A stretch of DNA of 64,000 nt from Phymatolithon calcareum. Its lineage: Eukaryota; Rhodophyta; Florideophyceae; Hapalidiales. Shown one piece after another: positions 53,258-63,738 of this stretch. The translations under genes and the position numbers were made by a program. Under the pieces are notes generated by a model, which was given only the letters and a program-made list of their open reading frames with translations, did no database searches and was not told where the DNA came from. The stretch covers positions 1,860,001 to 1,924,000 of the forward strand of contig OZ345375.1 of assembly GCA_977006965.1 (NCBI GenBank), written 5' to 3'. The stretch's first letter is position 1; each line of letters begins with the position of its first letter.

Positions 53258-53989
53258 TTTTCCTTTGAACGGTGCGTTAGTTTGGCGTCTTACCGCGCAA
53301 CCAGCACATATCCTGGTCGTGGATGGTCTGGGGAGAACTTTTGGAAGGCCATCAACGAGATTTTACTTCTCCATCTTCGCAAGCTTGCCATAGTTCGTGT
53401 GATTCATTATCAAATGCAAGTCTTCTCATGTCGTTGGAGTTCTAATAGTTGCTGTAGTTGGAAGATTTGTAAGGGTATGCGGTACAGTCCATAGTTTCAG
53501 TTGCCATGTCATTCGTCTGTGGAAGGACAATTCCATGTCGTAAGCTTTGTTCATTGGTTAAAGGTGCCTGAGGGTGTGGCGGTGCCATCTCCGGTCCTAC
53601 TGTGGTAGTTTTCGAACATTTTGTGTACGATATCACACGGCGTGGCCAGTTAGGAACAGGATGAACTCAAGACATGTGAACAGCTCGAGCTCTGTCACCT
53701 TGTCCTGTTGTGTGTAGTTTGTACACTCCGTTAATGTCTGGTGCAATCGCAATGATTTCCTTGGCTGGTAGGGTGGAGATTTTCGGGATTACATAGGCCA
53801 CGTCTTCGTTGAAGATGATTTATTTTTTCGACGAACAGATTTGGTGTACAGATATGAGGTTAGATTTCAAGGATGGTACAACAATGGCTTTCGTGAAGTG
53901 TATGGGTTTGGCCGAGAAGGTATGGTCGCTTGCACACAGTTAGTTTGGATGCTTGGCTGTTCGCAAGGATGGTGTACTTGGGTTGCTTT
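53258..53989. other. Copia protease-integrase junction, unreadable
   Basis: Should hold the integrase zinc-binding region; stops and shifts prevent a firm reading. Confidence 0.4.
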
Positions 53990-55011
53990 TATTTCCGCGT
54001 TAGAGATTTTTCTGAACGAAAATGACTTGGCCATACGCCGGAGTCCAATATGTATTCAGACTTGCCGTGATTTACTTCGTGGTTCTTATTCATTGGAAGC
54101 TGATTGTGCTCGAGCTGATTGTCGCACTGAAGGGCTGCATTGGCACGTCGGCGACATCTGCCTCTATTTCTCTTTTCTCTTCCTTCTTTTCCTGCGGAGC
54201 TGGTGTGCACCAACATTCGTCAATGGCCTTGTGATAATGGAAAGTTTCGGTTTACCTGCGTCGCGGTTGCGATAGTATGCGCTACAAGAGCCGCCGCCAT
54301 ATCCGGCACCGTGAGCTCGGTCTCGGCTTCCACGACCACCTGCAGTTCCTTGTTTTGTTTTCAATGCTGATAGTGCAATTTTCTTTTTGATTGGCCTACA
54401 GAGAGTTGCTTTCACTTGGAGACACTCTTCAATAGTCTTGAACTGCTGGAACCGGAGGTTGCGTCCAATATACTCGGGGACCGAGGTGCTTTCAATGCCG
54501 GAGATGATGTAATGCACAGTGGTTGTTTCATCCCTTATACCGGGAACTTTGGCCATGATCATGCGCTAGCGCATAGATCTATGATTAGATATACAGTCGT
54601 CAATATTGTCAAATTTGTCGAAGGTGATGTTGAGAACTTCCTTGAGTAGATTTTGCTGAGTGGCTGGGTCTGTTTTTGGTTGAAAGGGAGATTTGATAGC
54701 TGCAAAGAGTGTCGATGGTGCTTTGTCAAGAGTTACCTCGATTTAGAGCTCTGATAGAAGCTCCTGAGAAATGTATTTGAGGAGAGTGCGTAGGGATTGC
54801 GCTTTGCGCTTGTTGTGCAATTGAGTAGCTGCCGCATCCGCATCGGGTCCAAGTTGAGTATCCTCCGTAAGATATGCATTCTATTCGTGTTCCAGACCTT
54901 GGCTGTGTATGGCAACATGCCAAAGCATAAAATTTCCTCCTTATCTAGGGTGGGAAGTGATCCAGAGGGCGTTGGTGTTGTCATTGTGTATGATATGTCG
55001 TGATCAGCCAC
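53990..55011 (-). pseudogene. Copia gag and protease remnant
   Basis: The gag start is likely at 55011 (MADHDISYTMTTPTPSGSLP). A later frame (54562-54164) has AKVPGIRDETTTVHYIISGI and a Gly/Arg-rich end (GTAGGRGSRDRAHGAGYGGG), typical before the zinc knuckle, which is not readable. Near 54040 the minus strand reads SEYILDSGVWPSHF, the Copia protease DSG motif. Frames are broken between these parts. Confidence 0.6.
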
Positions 55012-55199
55012 AGATCGGTGGGAGAAATCGGTCCTCCAGCAAGTATCGGTTCAACCTGCGATGCACTCATGAGTAGCGTGAGCGGTTTGCTTGAGACTTG
55101 TCTTGACAGTAGTCGTTACTGTATGCGTTGTCCGTGATGAATGCTCTTTATCGAAGCAACTTGCTTCGGTCGGGTGGAGTGTTCAGGATCGTTGTGCGA

Positions 55200-55310
55200 G
55201 CGGAAGCGAAAGGTCCTATAACCTGTGAAGGTCCACTGACTAGTAGACTGAGTGGGCTAATCGTCGTCCATATATGCTTGTATATGATGTGAGGTATGAT
55301 CCAATATAGA
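55200..55310 (-). repeat. Copia 5' LTR remnant
   Basis: ACTGAGTGGGCTAATCGTCG through ATGATGTGAGGTATGATCCA, partner of 50740-50792. It lies about 190 bp upstream of the gag start on the minus strand, as an LTR should. Confidence 0.5.
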
Positions 55311-55659
55311 TGAGCACAGAAGACACGCCAGTGAAAATATTTGGGACTGTAATTGCTGACTTTTCTAGACTGATAGTGCGGACGCAAAAATCGAATTCAC
55401 AAGAAGGTCCTTCTGAAGAGATGATGCGAGGGTAACGAAACTTTCGCATGCATTATAGGTCTTTTTTTCGACTTTTCCTCATCCTTTTCGGCCTCCAGTT
55501 TCTTTTTCTTTGGTACTTCTTGACATTTGTCGTAGATATCGATTCGCTTGCAACTTCGCACAGGACGCCATTCACTCTTGCCTGGACAATATCTCTCTCC
55601 GCTTCTAAACGTTTCTTGTTAGCGATCTCTGTGTTTGGACCAGATATCAGCGCATCACG

Positions 55660-56334
55660 TTATCTTATCAATCTCTGCACAAAGCGTCTTGCAAGGACGT
55701 CTCTTCTTCCCTTGGGTTGGAGTATGCGACACATGGCCCTGCACCTGTCCAAGCTCCAATGAAAAATCGATTTCTCTCGGCAATCGAGTCTGCAGAGGGC
55801 TTGTTCTACAATAATGTTTTCGGAAAATATCCCGAACACCGCCGGGACCGAATGCGAGTTCTCTGCCGACTGGGGCCACCAAAGATGAGGAGACGTCATC
55901 AAGCAGAAAGGTTTGCATTAAGCCTGGAAAGACACAAAAAGAGCCTTGAAGAAACAGAATAGTACCTTGGAAGAGATGAGGACATAAAGGAAGCAATGAA
56001 GGACATTGAATATCTCAAGATTTATGAAGACGTGCGGCAAGCCCTTCAGAAAGCCCAGGAGACATCTGTCACGAAGAAGAGGAGTAGAGAAGGAACAATT
56101 ATGGGAAAAGAAAGAAGAAGGCAAATCTATGAAGATGCCTACTGAAGGCATGCTACCAGGGATCCTTTACATAGGAAAAAGAACAACACGTTTAAGGTGC
56201 CTAAGGTTGACATTCAACCGAGCACCCCTTTTGGGAAAATCAGTATTGGGTGCCTACTGTGGAATTACTGCCGTGATCGAACTAGTCGCCTTATAACGTA
56301 CTCTAGCGTCGTCGAAGATGAGTACAGAAATTGA
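55660..56334 (+). pseudogene. Unrecognised charged/helical protein remnant
   Basis: One plus frame stays protein-like for over 205 codons with two stops (a TAG near 55963 and a TGA near 56143): KDVSSSLGLEYATHGPAPVQ, FLSAIESAEGLFYNNVFGKY, RRHQAERFALSLERHKKSLE, stop, DIKEAMKDIEYLKIYEDVRQ and QALQKAQETSVTKKRSREG, stop, KNNTFKVPKVDIQPSTPFGK to TGA. It looks like a pseudogene with a helical, possibly coiled-coil middle. Not matched to any family I know; it lies between Copia and LINE remnants. Confidence 0.4.
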
Positions 56335-56479
56335 GTTTGAGTGCAAGAGACTCACAGGAGCTCATGTTGGGAGATAATTACAAATCAAGGACGTTTTGAG
56401 TAGCCAGAGGACTTTAGCTTAGAGAATATCGCAAGAGCTGCCCCGCTAACCCAAGGTGAGGCTTTGGGAGCACTCAAAA

Positions 56480-56800
56480 TAAAATCATCAAAAATCCCAC
56501 CTGTCCAAGCTTCTTTTTTCTGGTTTCCCAAGGATTTGCGCGAAGAAGATAGATTCTACTTTCCTGACTTCCGGGACCACCTTCGCGGTCCAAGGTATGA
56601 GACGTAGAGCATATTCCCATCTTGACTGCACAAGAGATTTGTACACCTTAATAGCCCTCGCGGGGTGGACACCATTAGTGAACACGCCCAGCCGTCGAAG
56701 ATGATCTCGGGTCGCAATAGCCTGAACTTGGCTACCGGCTCCTCCAAGTTACCGTACGAGCCTTGCCATCCTGGACAAGCATATTCCATGGTGGTTTTTT
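56480..56800 (-). pseudogene. LINE ORF2 fragment
   Basis: AIKVYKSLVQSRWEYALRLI then PWTAKVVPEVRKVESIFFAQ aligns with CIQVYKALIQPRWEYAMHLT in the fragment at 1812-2636. RDHLRRLGVF precedes it in frame. It abuts the DIRS-like element. Confidence 0.65.
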
Positions 56801-56834
56801 CAGTCATCCCACGTGGAAACCCCGCGTGATGCTT

Positions 56835-57269
56835 GAGTCCGCACAGCCCTCACTCCACGCCCTGTGGAAGCATGAGATGAATTTCTTCAACTCGGTTGGT
56901 TACTAGTTGGGATTGCAACAGACGGCGTACGGCATGATGAAGAAGCTTGGGCCAGATCAACAGGCTAAAGCACCGTACATATACGCATGGACGCAATTGC
57001 TTGGGGAGTTTGCGTTACGGGTATGTGCTGTGCGCCAAGAGTTCTATCACAATTCAATCAAGGACCCGGGAACGGCACACGTTAAACAGCAGATGTGGGA
57101 AGAGGACTTGTATCTGCCGGCTAATGCCGCACTCGATGAGAAGGTCCAGCAAATGGAGGGGCTCCAAGAAATTCACCTCATGAAGGCACTCGCCGCCCTT
57201 GCCGCCAGCAACACCGTCAGAGGCAATAATGCCAAGGCACCTGGGGGAGCGGGCGGGGCCAGCCATTAG
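56835..57269 (+). pseudogene. DIRS-like gag C-terminal part
   Basis: LHALWKHEMNFFNSVGY, a TAG, then GLQQTAYGMMKKLGPDQQAK and a helical region to AKAPGGAGGASH. It ends TAG at 57267-57269 directly against, and in the same frame as, the ATG of the RT frame at 57270. 5' truncated. Confidence 0.55.
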
Positions 57270-59380
57270 ATGGCTCAACCGCATTGGCGGCGCACGCAGA
57301 AAAGCGCTGCCGCGTGGAGAAGTCTGGGAGCTTCGGAGTTCATGGTGCGTCAGATAATGTTTGGGATCCGGGACCCACCGAAGGTTCCGTTTTCTTCTGG
57401 TTTTATCATGAATGAAATACCCCAGACCGCTGAAGACTTGGCTTTCGCGGAGCAGGATCTTGGGGAGGGATGTAGGTCTGGGATCTATCGGGAAGTTAAC
57501 GAACAGTATGCGATGGCAGCTGTAAGAAAAGGCTTTTCGGTCAGCAGTGCATTCGTGCATTGGGCGGATGCAGACGGAGGTCGAAAGGGACGATTCGACG
57601 TGAACTTTTCGAAGCAGTCAAAGCACTGGGAAAAGGGCAGCGTGCGTATGGAGACACTTCCCGCATACGCACTTGACCTCCAGAAAGGGGACACGATGAT
57701 GATCTTTGACATCAAAGCCGGATATCGCCACCTGCGCCTACATCCAGATATGCAGGACATGTTCTTGTTCCGGTACGCTGGAAAATACTACAAATGCGTG
57801 GCCCTCCCCTTCGGCTGGGGTCGGTCACCTATGTGGTTTACGCGTATGATGGCACCCTTGGTACAAGCCTTGAGGTCAAATATGGGTACCGAGTGTTGCC
57901 GAATATCGACGATTTTCTTTTTGCTCCGAGCTTGGCCGGCACTATCGCAACAGCAAATGATTGTGCAACCGCACAGGATGTCATCGGCGCACTACTTCTC
58001 GCACTCGGGCTTGATCGCCACCCTTCGAAGGGAGACTGGGAAGGAAGCGCGCGTATCGAACATTTGGGCGTCGTGATAGATACTCAGCTTGAGAAATTCT
58101 TCATCGTTCCGCGAAAGATATTGAAAGTGAGAAGAATAGCACGCCAGCTACTGAACGAGTCAGCCCAGGGCCGTCGCTGGGTTTCAACTGAGAGAACGCG
58201 GTCATTCGTGGGAACATGCGTTTCGCTCACCTTGTCAATGCCGTATGCAAGGTTCTATACACGTGCGCTGTACTGGGATATGGCAAAGTATAATCGACTG
58301 CAGGACGCCGGACACAAAGAGCACGGGAATAAGGGGTTAGGAGAGAATATCCCCGTTTCTCGAGCGGCGCGCAGTGGACGCAGATGCCGACTCAGCCATC
58401 AATCGCTCCGGGATCTCAAAACTTGGCTCGAGTTAACGAGTACGGAGATGGAGGGAAGGTCACTGTGCCCTACGGTTCCACAAGCGATGATGCATTCTGA
58501 TGCCGCAGACGCTGGTTTTGGAGGGTCGTTGAGACGAGTCGGAAGTCCTGGCGACAGGTGTATGTGGAAAGCCCAAGGGGTTTGGGGCTGGCATGAACGG
58601 GCTGAAAGCGTATCATATCGGGAACTGAAGGCCACCCGATTACTACTTACACGTTCAGAAGTAAGCAGCCCAGGATCTTTCGGAGAGAGATTGAAACAAA
58701 TGGGCGTGCACCACTTGGAGCTTCAGTGTGATAACATGGCGACAGTATTTGTGACAAATGCGATGGTCAGTTCAAGTCGTCCGATGATGCGAGAGCTCCG
58801 TCTCCTCATGCGGGAACTTGATCGCCTAGGGGTTCATATTTCATCAAAATGGATACCTTCAGCGTTGAACAAGTACGCAGACGCGCTATCTCAACGGTTC
58901 CAACGCGGAGATCTTCGAGTGAGGCGCTCATTGAGGCGCTCAGTGATGCCTGGAATGCGGACTACCATCGACAGTTTCCCGTACCGGCCGTTGGGCGAGC
59001 AGCCATTTTTCCTCCGCCGGCAGACGATGGCCGAGCTGACGATGCCTTTGTCAACAAGACTAATTCACCTCCTTTGCCCACCGGTAGAACTGATCCCCCC
59101 GGTACTCGCGAACTTGAACAGCACCAAGGCACCAGCAGTATTGCTTATCCCGGACTGGCCGCGCCAAGCGTGGCATCGGACGGCCCGCCAGCTTGCGACT
59201 CACGCATATCGACTCGAAAAACCTCCGGAGGAAGTTTGGGAAGCCGCGAGAGTCCTCAACCCCGCGTGGCGCCTGCTGCTGTTAGAAGTGAATATGGAAC
59301 AAGATCCCGAACGAGGGCAAGGCGTCAAGGATCTGGTGCCCCTTCCTCGACACCGGCTGGCGAAAGGTATGGACATATGA
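57270..59380 (+). pseudogene. DIRS-like reverse transcriptase and RNase H
   Basis: RT: MMIFDIKAGYRHLRLHPDMQ (first Asp) and YKCVALPFGWGRSPMWFTRM, then a frame change near 57880 into YGYRVLPNIDDFLFAPS (IDD active site). RNase H in the second frame: AMMHSDAADAGFGGSL, SYRELKATRLLLTRS, LELQCDNMATVFVTNA and SKWIPSALNKYADALSQRF supply the acidic residues. The frame ends TGA at 59378-59380, overlapping the recombinase ATG (ATGA). One frameshift; otherwise intact. Confidence 0.85.
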
Positions 59381-60373
59381 CGGGAGATGCACTAAAGACG
59401 CGTATGAGTACCGAGGGAGCTGGAATGCAGCGCACATCAAAGCTCCTGGTCGACTTCGGAATCAACAATCGCACTGCATCCACAAATTCGTCGAAGTGGA
59501 GTTGCTATGTACAGTTCTCGGAAGAAAACGGTACGAGCCCTTTACCAGTAACGGAAGCATCGCTACTTGGGTTCGTCGGGTGGCTGGCAGAGCAGCGAGA
59601 GCTAAAGAGGCGTTCATTCTCGAGCTCATCTTTCCCCGGATATATCTCGGTAATCCGCACGACTCATCAAACAGTCTTGGGGTATCCAGCTCCAACATGT
59701 CCAACGTTGGTTCATGTTGAGCGGGCTTATCGAACTTGGGAAGAGAAAGTTTTTGCGGCGAGAAGCAGAAGGATTGGGCTGTCAGCGGATATTGTGCGCC
59801 AAATCTATGACTTCGGCATGCAATCGGAATCGGTGAGTATCTTTCGTGACTGCGCAATGGTGGTACTTGCTTTTGGTTCTGAATGGCCTGCGAGACTCTT
59901 TTGTTGCCAGCTTACTCGCGTCGAACGTTGAATGCGCGAACGGAAGATTGCAAGTGTTACTAAGTTTCGTGAAAGGTCGAGGCGCGAGTACAGAACAACC
60001 CGTTGTATATCAAGAGCTATCAAACCCTGAGCCATTGGCGGTGATCCTGAACTGTCGGCACGTGATCCCACTTGGCCAACACACACGGTACTTCGGCGTT
60101 CCAGGATAGTCAGTTTCTTGGAAATCCGGCATATTATTCTCGGCATTGCACCGCTGCTTGAAGCACATCGATCACACGGCACCAGATGGTTGTACATACG
60201 GAGCGCACTCTATCAGAATTGGGGTACACACGGAACAGGTTTTACTGGGTATCCCCTTGGAAGCGCGAATGGCGCGCTTTGTATGGGATCCCGACAGTGA
60301 ACCGATGACGAAGCTCTATTTTGACCTGTCAATACGCCAAAGCGAAGCCTCAGCTTGGTTTTTCGGGGCTTAG
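59377..60373 (+). pseudogene. DIRS-like tyrosine recombinase
   Basis: The likely start MTGDALKTRMSTEGAG (59377) is followed by the SAM-like N-domain (FGINNRTASTNSSKWSCYVQ, LGFVGWLAEQRELK). A shift near 59895 enters LNGLRDSFVASLLASNVE (first Arg box). After a TAG at 60107-60109 another frame has CTYGAHSIRIGVHTEQVLLG (HxxR) and MTKLYFDLS, holding the catalytic Tyr. All boxes are visible, split over three frames. Confidence 0.75.
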
Positions 60374-61129
60374 CCCATTTCCAGGGTCTAATTTCATTTG
60401 ACGCTCTTGTGTCGAAACACAGGCGTTTGCGCAGTCTGCGCGACTTTCAGATTTTTCGTTATTTGAAGAGCTCGCTTTTCATGAGTGAAAATCTTGACAA
60501 CCGCATAGCGAAGAAGCCGACGATGGATACAGCCGGGCTGTTCGCGTACGCTGACCTCCCTCAAGCACCGACACTGTTGGCGCTTACCGACACTACCAGC
60601 AACGGCATTCAAGGTGTGCGACAGACACCGCGCTCAGCGAATTTCTTCCCGTTGCAAGTTCTTTTACTCGGTATTTATCCGCGCCAGTCCTGCCCGTGTC
60701 TTGCCTTGGAGGTATGCCTTTCTCTTCTCCCCGCCCACCCACGACCTTCTCAACGAGGACATCTCGACTGCATGCCTTTCTCTTTGTCTTTTGTCCTACT
60801 TGGTGACAAGCCATAATCAAGTGCTTCCGCGGAAGTCTCTCGGGAAATCCTAAGATCCTGGAGCTTGTACAAAAAGCATCAAATTTGTCTGCTTGAAGTT
60901 TTCTGCTAATCGACCGATCATGCTGGCGTTTTCCGCAGCATGCAAGCCCGTGGAATTTGCAAGCACGATTCGGGACCGACGCACCAAGCTCCCGTAGGGC
61001 TTGACGCGATGGTAAAATTTGGCACGCGATTAGTCCTTCGGAAGTTTTTTTGCTAGAAAGGACTCCTTCGTGACCGCTTTGAAAAAGTAAAGAAAACAAA
61101 TTTTCACGGTGTTCCACACCATACCATTT
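60374..61129. other. 3' region of the DIRS-like element or flank; no gene
   Basis: A 201-codon minus frame and a 153-codon plus frame overlap, neither with motifs. The element's 3' repeats would be expected here; I could not define them. Confidence 0.35.
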
Positions 61130-61710
61130 CTTTGCGCCCACTCCGAGGCCAGATCCAAGATTCACTTGCCATGAAGTGGTCATATGGAATGTTTCCACCG
61201 ATGTGTATTTCTGTCGTAATCGACCGGACTGGCCAATACGGGAAAGATGGGCTTGACGACATCAAAAACAGACTCTCGAAGGAAAGACGCTTAAAATAAG
61301 ACAACTCCTGGACGAGGCGAGAAATTGACGAGCTCTTTGCCGTTTTCCAGTCTATCGACAACCCATATCCCCACACAGCAGACTAATCACTCCATGAAAA
61401 TCGGACTCCCCCGACCTGACACATGAACGTGGACTACTTTTTCCACTTGAGACACCTCAGTGGACCAGAGGGAGGTCTTTGTTCACCACTGAACCGTGGA
61501 ACACCGAGCATAGAAACACTTCAGCGGACAGTATTAGGCCAGGTTTCAGTCTGCTGGAGCCGTAAGGAAGCGGAGTTGTTCTCGGACAACTTCGAAAACC
61601 AGTAATAGAGAAGAAGAAGCCAAGTTTCCTTCGCACATGAAAAAAGTTGCCCAAAGCGTTAGCAGATACGTTGGTAACTTTTAAATAAATATTTAATTTT
61701 CTTCTTCTAT
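61130..61710 (+). pseudogene. LINE ORF2 C-terminal fragment (copy 4) and 3' tail
   Basis: LAMKWSYGMFPPMCISVVID then RTGQYGKDGLDDIKNRLSKE from 61162. A TAA at 61297 is followed in another frame by DNSWTRREIDELFAVFQ. The 3' flank matches copies 1-3 (ACTTTTTCCACTTGAG, TTGTTCACCACTGAACCGTG). The tail AAGTTGCCCAAAGCGTTAGC through TTTTAAATAAATATTTAATT and TTCTTCTTCT ends near 61705. Confidence 0.6.
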
Positions 61711-62118
61711 AACGCTTGAGTCGGGAGATAAATTTGTTGCAAGATGAGGAGCCCCTGGAAAGAAGGAAACATGTCCATGTTGGCACTTGCCACTTTATGA
61801 TCGTGCCCTGCGGTCACCCAGCTGTGCAAATCGAAGAATTATGCTAACGCTTTCATATTCTGTCCAAGAGGCTGCAGAGAGTCAGCGAGTCCAGATATGG
61901 GGGGGGGGGGGGGGGGCGGGGAGACTATTCGCAGCGACTATTTTCAACACCAGACGCTGAAAACAAGGTTGAGGATGAAAACGAAACAGACTATAAGCCA
62001 ACGTGAACATGACCTAATTTACTTTGGTATAGAATGGGCCTAAATGTGTTGCAATAACAGCAACTTGGTTCAGGTCCCCATCCGCCCTACTAGACGTTCC
62101 CAACGGACGAGCTCAATG
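61711..62118. other. No gene; poly-G tract
   Basis: 18 consecutive G at 61899-61916, then CGGGG. Nothing coding. CGGACGAGCTCAATG at 62104-62118 is the left target-site copy of the next LINE insertion. Confidence 0.6.
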
Positions 62119-62265
62119 GATGGATGGATTTCTGTTTTATTGAAGCTCCCTTAGTCAATTATCATTGCACCTGAGAGACTTTCGTTGCGCTACAATCCTT
62201 CGGTTACGTTTTCATTTTGATTTCGGACATTTTCTTTGGACGGTATCAACTGCCATTTCCAGCAT
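62119..62265 (-). mobile_element. 147-bp LINE 3' insertion with 15-bp target duplication
   Basis: CGGACGAGCTCAATG occurs at 62104-62118 and 62266-62280. Between them is the LINE end also seen at 28885-29065 (GCACCTGAGAGACTTTCGTT), with its CCATCCATC tail on the minus strand next to the left copy. A short, 5'-truncated, fairly recent insertion. Confidence 0.8.
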
Positions 62266-62910
62266 CGGACGAGCTCAATGTACTGTATTCAACAGTTAAA
62301 ATGAGCGCTACAAATTCACAGGACTCTTTTGAAAACATTTTGCTCAACACCACTTGAAGCACTTCATCGTTGTTCCTCAACATCATCATTTTGCCTTTTC
62401 CCCTAATGGGGCTAGCAGCGATTCGAGGGTCTACGTGTCGTCGGTTGCTGCGAAGGGACCAGCCCCGAAAGGGGCGAGCAGGAGGCACAAAAGGCAATCT
62501 GGAAGCAAAATTTTCTCCACCGAACTCCATGTTGCTTCATGGATCAGCGGCGGACTCTCCAACATCACGATGATCATCATCATCGAATCTCCCTCTACAG
62601 AAACGCCATGCAGCTATTCGGTCATTCAGCCCTCACGTCACGATCATCGTGATCCACCATCCGAATTCCGACAATAGTTTGCACGTTTTTAGGAGGGGAA
62701 CAGCATTTGTAAATTTAACTCGCGACATTCTTCGACTGCCGCAAGATGTTGAAATGCAACAAACGCATCTGCTCGTTTGAAAACGTCTTGCCCAGCACAT
62801 CGTGAAGCACTTTTACATGCTCAAGTCCTGCTTGCTCAAAATCGTTATACAAGTTCATCCAGCAACAATGATCGAATTATCTCTTGCAGCACGAGGGTCC
62901 AGTAAACGCA

Positions 62911-62920
62911 AATATAAAGG
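62911..62920 (+). promoter_or_regulatory. TATA box of SIMPL3
   Basis: AATATAAAGG, about 95 nt before the ATG, a better TATA than the duplicate gene's ATAATAAAGG. Confidence 0.55.
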
Positions 62921-63009
62921 CTGGCACATAACCGCTGCAATCCATCCTCGAAATAATTGTACCCTCGAATCTCGATCAACCACGCTTCAGCATCTCAGAT
63001 CCACCCACC

Positions 63010-63738
63010 ATGATTTCTTTCACTCTCACCTCTCTCCTGTTCACCGTCTTGCTCGCAACCGCTGTCCATGGCGTCTCGCCTATTCTGGCTCCTGAGCCCT
63101 ATTCGCCTGTAACCAATTGCAATAAGACGAACACCATAGCTGCAACCGGCGTCGGTCACAGCTCCATCAAGACCACCATCGCTGTAATCAGGCTCGGAAT
63201 CCAAGCGAAAGGGAAGACTGCCGTCATAGCTCAGGGGAAGCTCACGGAGAAGTCGGACCGCCTTCACAAATACCTGCGCGCTCAAAAGGTTGATAGGCTT
63301 TCAACCAGCGGAGTGTATCTCTACGGGGAGAAAAATTACAACAACACCACGCCTGAGATTGTGGCCTTCTCTGCAAGTATCACTATTTCGTTCGAGGTCC
63401 CGATTGCCAATTCAAGCACTATTCTCGACGGCGCAGTCCTTAATGGCGCTAATCAAGTCAACGGTATGACGTACAAGGCAGCGCCGGCGGCGCAGGAGAC
63501 TGCGCGTGAGGCGGCTGTCCGTGACGGGGTCAAGAAAGCAAACGCGGAGGCCGCTGTTGCTGTGAAGGCGCTTCGACGCATTCTTGGAAAGCCGGTCTCG
63601 GTGAAGATTATCGATAGTTTCATCGCCAACGGGTCGACCGGCTACGCCGGCTCGTATGGATACGGCAGGTATAGGAGTTTTGCAGGCGCTGAGCAGAGTG
63701 TCACTGCTAGTGTGTCAGTGTCCTATCTTCTTTGGTAG
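63010..63738 (+). CDS. Secreted SIMPL-domain (DUF541) protein 3
   Basis: 242 aa. The signal peptide MISFTLTSLLFTVLLATAVH is nearly identical to that of SIMPL2. A short linker (SPILAPEPYSPVTN) stands where SIMPL2 has its 45-residue Ser/Pro spacer. The SIMPL domain has TIAATGVGHSSIKTTIAVIR, GKTAVIAQGKLTEKSDRLHK, VAFSASITISFEVPIANSST and the helix DGVKKANAEAAVAVKALRRI. The end is SVTASVSVSYLLW. Open throughout and probably functional. The linker change and a few substitutions on the exposed strands are the main differences from SIMPL2. Role unknown; secretion is inferred from the signal peptide. Confidence 0.87.
   Translation: MISFTLTSLLFTVLLATAVHGVSPILAPEPYSPVTNCNKTNTIAATGVGHSSIKTTIAVIRLGIQAKGKTAVIAQGKLTEKSDRLHKYLRAQKVDRLSTSGVYLYGEKNYNNTTPEIVAFSASITISFEVPIANSSTILDGAVLNGANQVNGMTYKAAPAAQETAREAAVRDGVKKANAEAAVAVKALRRILGKPVSVKIIDSFIANGSTGYAGSYGYGRYRSFAGAEQSVTASVSVSYLLW

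Larger units (their letters stand above)
50700..55310 (-). mobile_element. Decayed Copia (Ty1) LTR retrotransposon
   Basis: In minus-strand order: LTR remnant, gag, protease motif, integrase, reverse transcriptase, RNase H, LTR remnant. Integrase before RT is diagnostic of Copia. Each domain sits in a different or broken frame, so it is inactive. Confidence 0.85.
56820..60373 (+). mobile_element. Tyrosine-recombinase retrotransposon (DIRS/Ngaro-like)
   Basis: Order gag, RT, RNase H, tyrosine recombinase on the plus strand. An RT plus tyrosine recombinase, instead of a DDE integrase, defines the DIRS order. Terminal or split repeats were not found, so the Ngaro/PAT/DIRS subtype is open. The 5' end is cut at the LINE fragment. 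A few frameshifts make it non-autonomous, but it is the best preserved retroelement here. Confidence 0.85.

Noticed and set aside
58849-59376. First half of the 360-codon frame of the DIRS-like element
   Set aside because: It overlaps the RNase H frame, which has the catalytic motifs; only the part from 59377 reads as recombinase.
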